Source: Isoptericola cucumis (GTDB taxonomy: Bacteria > Actinomycetota > Actinomycetes > Actinomycetales > Cellulomonadaceae). From it: a stretch of 64,000 nucleotides of DNA. The notes below the pieces were generated by a model. That model was not told the DNA's origin, did not search any database, and saw nothing but the letters and a program-made list of their open reading frames with translations. The stretch lies in NCBI RefSeq assembly GCF_014635665.1, contig NZ_BMDG01000013.1, positions 62,001 to 126,000 of the forward strand. The letters are read 5' to 3'. Below are positions 59,696 to 64,000 of this stretch, in pieces. Numbering within the stretch: the first letter of the stretch is position 1; every line of letters begins with the position of its first letter. Position numbers and translations under genes: made by a program.

Positions 59696-61093
59696 TCACC
59701 AGGTGGCGTGGTCCGTGCCCCAGGGGCGGGCGGGGGAGCGGTGGTCGTCGGCTCCCGGCAGCGCGGGCCGGGCGGTCGTGACGCGCGGCCGGTGGCCGTG
59801 GCTCACCGTCGCGGACGACGACGGAGCGGCGGCCGGCGGGTGCGCGTGGTCGCGGGGCCCGGCGTCGAGCAGCCAGGCCCCGGTGCGCGCGAGGGCCGCG
59901 TCCACGTCGCGGCCGCTGCCGTCGGCCGCCCGCGCGGCGAGCGCGTCGACGACGCCGGCGGCGAGCAGGTACCCGGTCGCGTGGTCGAGCGCCTGCGCGG
60001 GCAGCGCCCCGGGGGTGGTGCCGTCCGGCGACTCGACGAGCGCGACGCCCGACGCCGCCTGCACGATCGAGTCGAAGCCGCGCCGGTGGGCCCACGGGCC
60101 CGCGTCGCCCCACGCGCTGACCCGGGCGCGGACGACGCCCGGCGGCGGGCGCAGCCCGAAGCGGTCGAGGGCGCCGGGGCGGTAGCCGGTGACGAGCACG
60201 TCGGCCTCGTCCAGCAGCGCCTGGGCGCGGTCGAGGTCGCCGGCGTCGTGCAGGTCGAGCAGCGTGCTGTGCTTGCCCTGGCCGGTGTCGAGGTGCTGCC
60301 AGCGGATCTCGGCCGGCACCGGCGGGTCGACGCGCAGCACGTCGGCGCCGAGCTGGGCGAGGGCCCGCGTCGCGACGGGGCCCGCGATGACGCGCGTGAG
60401 GTCGAGCACCCGCACCCCCGCGAGCGGGGCCGGGCCCCCGCGTGTTCCGGAGCGGCGCCCGCCCGCCTCCGGTTCCCCGCCGATGGCCGCCGCCGGGCGG
60501 GCGACGCCGTCGGCGCGCCGTGCGGCACGGACCAGGGGGTGCGCGCGGGCGGCCGTCCCGGGCGCGGAGGCGCGCCACTCGTCCTCGTCGCGCACCCGGA
60601 CCGCGATCGCGCCCGCGGCCGCGGCGTCGTCCTCGAGGGCCGCCGCGTCGGCGTCGGCGAGCCGCGCCGCCAGGTCCTCGCGGCCGGTGCCGTCGGGCAG
60701 GCCCAGCAGGTGCAGCAGCCGGGAGCGGTGGTGCGGGTAGTTGGCGTGGGTGCGGACCCAGCCGTCGGCGGTGCGGAAGAACCCGGACAGCGGCGCGAAC
60801 CCCTCGACGGGCCGGCCGTCCAGGCGCAGCAGCCGGTCGGAGCCGAACGATGCCGCGACGCGGGCCGGGTCCGGGCCGCGCTCGGTGAGCGGGCCCGTCG
60901 CGCCCGCGCGGGCCGCGGCGGCGCACAGCGCCGCGACCGCGCCGAGCGCGAGATCGAGGACGGGGAGCGTGGCGGCGAGCCACGCGTCGCGGGCGCCGTC
61001 GGGCACGGGCGGCTCGGAGGGCGCCGCCGGCGCGGGGGCGTCCTCGCCGAGGCCCGTCTCGTACTCCGCCACCAGGCGGCGCCACGGTTCCAT
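59696..61093 (-). CDS. CoA transferase family III (CaiB/BaiF-type) protein
   Basis: A 465-residue enzyme of the CaiB/BaiF group, which moves CoA between carboxylic acids or racemises acyl-CoAs. The core domain begins at LAGVRVLDLTRVIAGPVATR (about 222-241) and contains LGADVLRVDPP, ADVLVTGYRPGALDRFGL and the AWGDAGPWAHRRGFDSIVQA block. The N-terminal 200 residues are an Ala-rich partner region with GFFRTADGWVRTHANYPHHR. The arrangement, with the L-x-G-V-R-V start in the middle, suggests a circularly rearranged two-part member. Substrate unknown; no adjacent acyl-CoA genes. ATG 61093 has no strong RBS. Confidence 0.8.
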   Translation of the reverse strand: MEPWRRLVAEYETGLGEDAPAPAAPSEPPVPDGARDAWLAATLPVLDLALGAVAALCAAAARAGATGPLTERGPDPARVAASFGSDRLLRLDGRPVEGFAPLSGFFRTADGWVRTHANYPHHRSRLLHLLGLPDGTGREDLAARLADADAAALEDDAAAAGAIAVRVRDEDEWRASAPGTAARAHPLVRAARRADGVARPAAAIGGEPEAGGRRSGTRGGPAPLAGVRVLDLTRVIAGPVATRALAQLGADVLRVDPPVPAEIRWQHLDTGQGKHSTLLDLHDAGDLDRAQALLDEADVLVTGYRPGALDRFGLRPPPGVVRARVSAWGDAGPWAHRRGFDSIVQAASGVALVESPDGTTPGALPAQALDHATGYLLAAGVVDALAARAADGSGRDVDAALARTGAWLLDAGPRDHAHPPAAAPSSSATVSHGHRPRVTTARPALPGADDHRSPARPWGTDHATW

Positions 61094-61212
61094 GTCCCGA
61101 CGCTACGCCGTCCTGCGCGACGGATCTGCGGACGGACCGGTGGTCCATCTTCGCCGGTCAGCGTGAGGATCGCCGCGTGGCAGGGCCCTCCTGGGGCCGC
61201 CATTTCTAGTCC

Positions 61213-61228
61213 AGTGGTCTTGAACTGT
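61213..61228 (+). promoter_or_regulatory. DasR/NagR-like operator upstream of the GntR gene
   Basis: AGTGGTCTTGAACTGT matches 12 of 16 positions of the palindromic DasR-responsive element ACTGGTCTAGACCAGT, known from streptomycetes. It lies 18 bases before the GntR start, so the GntR/UTRA regulator probably controls its own operon in response to an amino-sugar phosphate. Confidence 0.6.
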
Positions 61229-61246
61229 GGCCGAGTCTGTGTGTCA

Positions 61247-61981
61247 ATGGGGCCCGTGACGAAGTACCACGGGGTGCGCGAGCAGCTCCTCGACCGCCTC
61301 GAGGTGATGGCCGCCGGCGAGCAGCTCCCCCCGGAGCGCGAGCTCTCCCAGTCGCTGGGGGTCTCCCGGATGACGCTGCGGCGCGCGATCGACGACCTGG
61401 TCGCGCGCGGCGCCGTGCGCCGGCGCCCCGGGTCCGGCGTCTTCGCCCTCAGCCCCAAGCTCGACCCGGGGCTCGTCGCGTCGTCGTTCACGGCCGACAT
61501 GCGCGCCCGCGGGCTGCGGCCCGGCGGCCGCACGCTCGCCTTCGAGCGCCGCAGCGCCGGCGCGCGGGTCGGCCGCCGGCTGCGGGTGTCACCCACCGAC
61601 CGTGTCGTGCGGGTGACGCGCCTGCGGCTCGCCGACGGCGAGCCGATGGCCATCGAGGAGCTGCACGTCCCGGACGCCCTGGTGCCGGGCCTCGAGGCCG
61701 CCGACCTGCAGGACGCCTCCTTCTACGACCTGCTGCGCTCGCGGTACGGCGTGCGCGTCGTGCGCGGCGTGCAGACCATCGAACCGACCGTCCTCGACGA
61801 GGACGAGGCCCGCGCCCTCGACGTGCCCGCGCACTCGCCCGCCCTGCAGTTCGAGCGCACCTCGTGGGGCGCGCGCGACGGCGAGGACGTCGGCGTCGTC
61901 GAGTTCGTGCGCTCCGTCTACCGCGGCGACCGCTATCAGATCCGCACCGAGCTGACCGTGCCGGCCGAGGGAGCACCATGA
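61247..61981 (+). CDS. GntR family regulator with UTRA domain (DasR/NagR/YvoA-like)
   Basis: A 244-residue regulator. The N-terminal winged helix (about 5-75) is KYHGVREQLLDRLEVMAAGE, QLPPERELSQSLGVSRMTLR, DDLVARGAVRRRPGSGVFAL. The UTRA effector domain (about 90-240) includes ADMRARGLRPGGRTLAFE, RVTRLRLADGEPMAIEELHV, FYDLLRSRYGVRV and EFVRSVYRGDRYQIRTEL. UTRA domains of this subgroup bind sugar phosphates such as GlcN-6-P or GlcNAc-6-P. It leads an operon for sugar kinase, murQ and anmK, overlapping the kinase by 4 bases. Local repressor of peptidoglycan-sugar recycling is the likely role. Confidence 0.9.
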   Translation: MGPVTKYHGVREQLLDRLEVMAAGEQLPPERELSQSLGVSRMTLRRAIDDLVARGAVRRRPGSGVFALSPKLDPGLVASSFTADMRARGLRPGGRTLAFERRSAGARVGRRLRVSPTDRVVRVTRLRLADGEPMAIEELHVPDALVPGLEAADLQDASFYDLLRSRYGVRVVRGVQTIEPTVLDEDEARALDVPAHSPALQFERTSWGARDGEDVGVVEFVRSVYRGDRYQIRTELTVPAEGAP

Positions 61982-62955
61982 CCGCCCCGACGAGCGTCCT
62001 GACCTTCGACGTCGGCAAGACCGGCTGCCGTGCCGCGCTGTGGACCGGCGGCGTGCGGGCCGCCGAGGCCGAGGGCCCGGGGCCGGTCGGCCTCGCGGGC
62101 GCCGGCGGCACCCGCGCCGCGCTGGAGGCGATGTCCGCGACCGCCGCCGGGCTGCCCGGCGGCCCGGCGTCGCCCGCGACCGTCGTCGCCGGGCTCGCCG
62201 GGCTGCTCAGCGCGCCGCAGCAGGCCGCGCCGCTGCTCGACGGGCTGGCCGCCCGGTTCCCGGGCGCCCGCGTCGTCGTGACCAGCGACGCCGTCACCTC
62301 GCACGCCGGCGCGCTGTCCGGGCGGCCGGGCGTCGTCCTGGCCGCGGGCACGGGGACCAGCGCCGTGGGCCTCGGCGTCGACGGGGTGCTGCACCTCGTC
62401 GACGGCTGGGGCTACCTGCTCGGCGACGCCGGCAGCGGCTACACCATCGGGAGGGCGGGCATCGAGGCCGCCCTGCGCGAGGACGACGGCCGCGGCGGCA
62501 GCGCCGCGCTGCTGCGACGGCTCGTGGCGCGCTGGGGTGTCCCGCGCGAGGTGCCGCGGCTCGTGCACGGGGCCGACAACCCCGCGCGCGTCGTGGCCGG
62601 CTTCGCCCGCGACGTCTTCGACGCCGCCCGCGAGGGCGACCCGCACGCCGGCCGGATCTGCACCGACGCGGCGGCCGACCTCGCCGACGCCGTCGCCGCC
62701 GCCGCGCGCCGTGCCGGGCTCGGCACGTCCCCGGTGGTCGCGGTCACCGGCGGCCTGCTGGGCGCCGGGCCCGTCCTCGCCGGCCCGTTCGACCTCGCGC
62801 TCGCCGAGCGCCTCCCCGGCGTCGCCCGCCAGGAGCCCGACGACGACGCCCTCGCCGGCGCGCACCTGCTGGCCACCCGCCCCGACCTCCCGCACCACGG
62901 CGCGTCGTCCACCCGCGACCCGCGCCCGACCGACGCACCACCGGAGACCCCATGA
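61978..62955 (+). CDS. BadF/BadG/BcrA/BcrD-type ATPase, probable N-acetylglucosamine kinase
   Basis: A 325-residue ASKHA-fold kinase. It has phosphate 1 motif VLTFDVGKTGCRAALW, a central phosphate-2 segment VVLAAGTGTSAVGLGVDGVL, the WGYLLGDAGSGYTIGRAGIE sequence typical of GlcNAc kinases of this group, and an adenosine motif VVAVTGGLLGAGPVLAGPF near residue 260. The usual DGG/DGT start is VGK here. Placed between a UTRA regulator and murQ, it probably phosphorylates GlcNAc (or MurNAc) released from the cell wall. ATG 61978 overlaps the regulator stop; its own stop overlaps murQ. Confidence 0.85.
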   Translation: MTAPTSVLTFDVGKTGCRAALWTGGVRAAEAEGPGPVGLAGAGGTRAALEAMSATAAGLPGGPASPATVVAGLAGLLSAPQQAAPLLDGLAARFPGARVVVTSDAVTSHAGALSGRPGVVLAAGTGTSAVGLGVDGVLHLVDGWGYLLGDAGSGYTIGRAGIEAALREDDGRGGSAALLRRLVARWGVPREVPRLVHGADNPARVVAGFARDVFDAAREGDPHAGRICTDAAADLADAVAAAARRAGLGTSPVVAVTGGLLGAGPVLAGPFDLALAERLPGVARQEPDDDALAGAHLLATRPDLPHHGASSTRDPRPTDAPPETP

Positions 62956-63944
62956 GCGCACGACCCACCCCCGGCGACACCCCCGCCGAGACGCCCGCCA
63001 ACCACGACGAGCGGCCCGCCGGCGCGGGAGACCTGGCGCACGAGCTCGCCCGCCTCGACACCGAGCGCTCCCGGCCGGACCTGCGGCTCGAGACGATGGA
63101 CGTCGCCGGCCTCGTGGCCGCCCAGCTCGAGAACGACCGCGCCGTCCAGCAGGCGGTCGAGGCCGCGGCGCCGCAGATCACCGCGGCCCTGGGGGCGGTC
63201 GTGTCCCGCCTGGAGGCCGGCGGCCGGCTGGTCTACGTCGGCGCCGGCACCCCGGGCCGGCTCGCCGTGCTCGACGCGGCCGAGTGCCTGCCCACGTTCG
63301 GGGCCGGGCCCGAGACGGTCACCGCCCTCATGGCGGGCGGCGAGGACGCGATGATCACCGCCGTCGAGGGGGCGGAGGACGACGCCCGGGCCGGTGCCGC
63401 CGACGTGCGCGCCGCGGGCGTGGGCCCGCGCGACGTCGTCGTCGGCATCACGGCGTCCGGCCGGACCCCGTACGTCGTCGCGGCGGTCACGGCCGCGCGC
63501 GAGGAAGGCGCCGCCACCGTCGGGATCACCAACAACGCCGGCACCGCGCTGGCCGCGGCCGCCGAGCACCCGATCGAGACGCTCACCGGGCCGGAGCTCG
63601 TCGCCGGGTCGACGCGGCTCAAGGCGGGCACCGCGCAGAAGCAGGTGCTCAACATGCTCTCGACGATCGCGATGATCCGGCTCGGCAAGGTCTACGGCAA
63701 CCTCATGGTGGACGTGCACGTCACCAACGAGAAGCTGCGGGTGCGCGGCCAGCGCATCGTCATGGAGGCCACCGGCGCCGGGCCCGAGGAGGCCGAGGGC
63801 GCGCTCGCCGCCGCCGGCGGGCACGCCAAGGTCGCGATCGCCGCCCTGCTGCTCGACGTCGCGGCCGGCCGGGCGCGCGAGCTCCTCGACGCCGCCGGCG
63901 GGCACCTCGGCGCCGTCCTGCCGGGCCAGGGGGCGGGCCGATGA
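62952..63944 (+). CDS. murQ: N-acetylmuramic acid 6-phosphate etherase
   Basis: Cleaves MurNAc-6-P to GlcNAc-6-P and D-lactate, 330 residues. The SIS domain contains GGRLVYVGAGTPGRLAVLDA and AECLPTFGAGPE (the family usually has SGR for TPGR), then VVGITASGRTPYVVAAVTAA. The catalytic region includes ELVAGSTRLKAGTAQKQVLN (about 214-233), a MurQ signature, and YGNLMVDVHVTNEKLRVRGQ. About 30 extra Pro/Thr-rich residues precede the usual start. Overlaps of 4 bases with the kinase upstream and anmK downstream show one translational unit. Confidence 0.94.
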   Translation: MSARPTPGDTPAETPANHDERPAGAGDLAHELARLDTERSRPDLRLETMDVAGLVAAQLENDRAVQQAVEAAAPQITAALGAVVSRLEAGGRLVYVGAGTPGRLAVLDAAECLPTFGAGPETVTALMAGGEDAMITAVEGAEDDARAGAADVRAAGVGPRDVVVGITASGRTPYVVAAVTAAREEGAATVGITNNAGTALAAAAEHPIETLTGPELVAGSTRLKAGTAQKQVLNMLSTIAMIRLGKVYGNLMVDVHVTNEKLRVRGQRIVMEATGAGPEEAEGALAAAGGHAKVAIAALLLDVAAGRARELLDAAGGHLGAVLPGQGAGR

Positions 63945-64000
63945 TCGTCGTCGGCCTCATGACCGGGACGTCGGCGGACGCGCTGGACGTCGCCGTCGTC
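63941..64000 (+). CDS. anmK: Anhydro-N-acetylmuramic acid kinase, 5' end only
   Basis: Only the first 20 codons are in the window: MIVVGLMTGTSADALDVAVV. The GLMTGTSADALD segment is the phosphate-1 motif of AnmK (usually GLMSGTSxDGxD), which phosphorylates and opens anhydro-MurNAc to MurNAc-6-P, the substrate of MurQ just upstream. The ATG overlaps the murQ stop (ATGA). Confidence 0.85.
   Translation, partial: MIVVGLMTGTSADALDVAVV

Noticed and set aside
1070-64000. Many very long opposite-strand open frames rich in Arg, Ala, Gly and Pro
   Set aside because: In DNA of this GC content antisense frames stay open by chance. All those checked lacked motifs, start signals and protein-like composition.
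1-64000. CRISPR arrays, rRNA/tRNA genes, insertion sequences, prophage genes, riboswitches
   Set aside because: No regularly spaced repeats, transposase or integrase motifs, or recognisable RNA elements were seen on reading both strands.

Overview
The window is chromosomal DNA of a high-GC actinobacterium. The evidence is G/C-ending codons, many GTG starts, gene junctions that overlap as ATGA or GTGA, heme synthesis from glutamyl-tRNA, an AraC/TetR/GntR-rich regulator set, and peptidoglycan-recycling and CopA-CsoR modules typical of Micrococcales. A Cellulosimicrobium/Isoptericola/Promicromonospora-like organism is my best guess. I saw no rRNA, tRNA, CRISPR array, phage or complete insertion sequence.

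Layout. 1-4551: end of an amidohydrolase, a histidine phosphatase, glutamine-dependent NAD synthase (nadE) and a CopC-like copper protein. 4552-9970: a block that looks less GC-biased at third codon positions (PLP enzyme, double VOC protein, DUF1801 protein, TetR repressor divergent from a DHA2 drug exporter, NTF2-like protein). 10181-14866: two MFS exporters, HU protein, a VOC protein, and an AraC regulator broken by an 11-bp tandem duplication. 14863-19082: a Schlafen/AlbA_2-type regulator under a 31-bp perfect palindrome that overlaps its predicted leaderless promoter, and a large flippase-like membrane protein carrying a pseudokinase. 19292-24746: a complete peptide ABC importer. 24855-29686: an SPFH/ribbon-helix-helix/CPBP operon divergent from a membrane protein/winged-helix/ABC export operon. 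29653-32887: copA-copZ-csoR. 32940-36591: HxlR/RidA pair and an ABC exporter with a divergent TetR.

36667-38913 is a secreted subtilase. 39293-42936 is a tightly overlapped operon with a WXG100-like small protein, a coiled-coil plus membrane-helix protein, a membrane protein and two proteins I could not place; it looks like a type VII secretion substrate module. 43044-51690 is the heme cluster (hemL, hemB, hemD, hemC, hemG/Y, hemE and divergent hemA). 52362-56996 is an arsenic locus (ACR3 pump, ArsR-ArsC fusion, ArsC, flavoprotein, second ArsR), each half with visible operators. 57006-61093 has an exopolyphosphatase-like protein, a sulfite-oxidase-like molybdoenzyme with its flavin reductase and a zinc-ribbon protein, and a CoA transferase. 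61247-64000 is an amino-sugar/peptidoglycan recycling operon (GntR regulator with a DasR-like operator, sugar kinase, murQ, start of anmK).

The most unusual signals are the Schlafen promoter palindrome (16258-16288), the araC frameshift (14029-14050), three long hairpins with 24-26 bp perfect arms between genes (24763, 47389, 55002), and the type VII-like operon with a broken small gene at its end.
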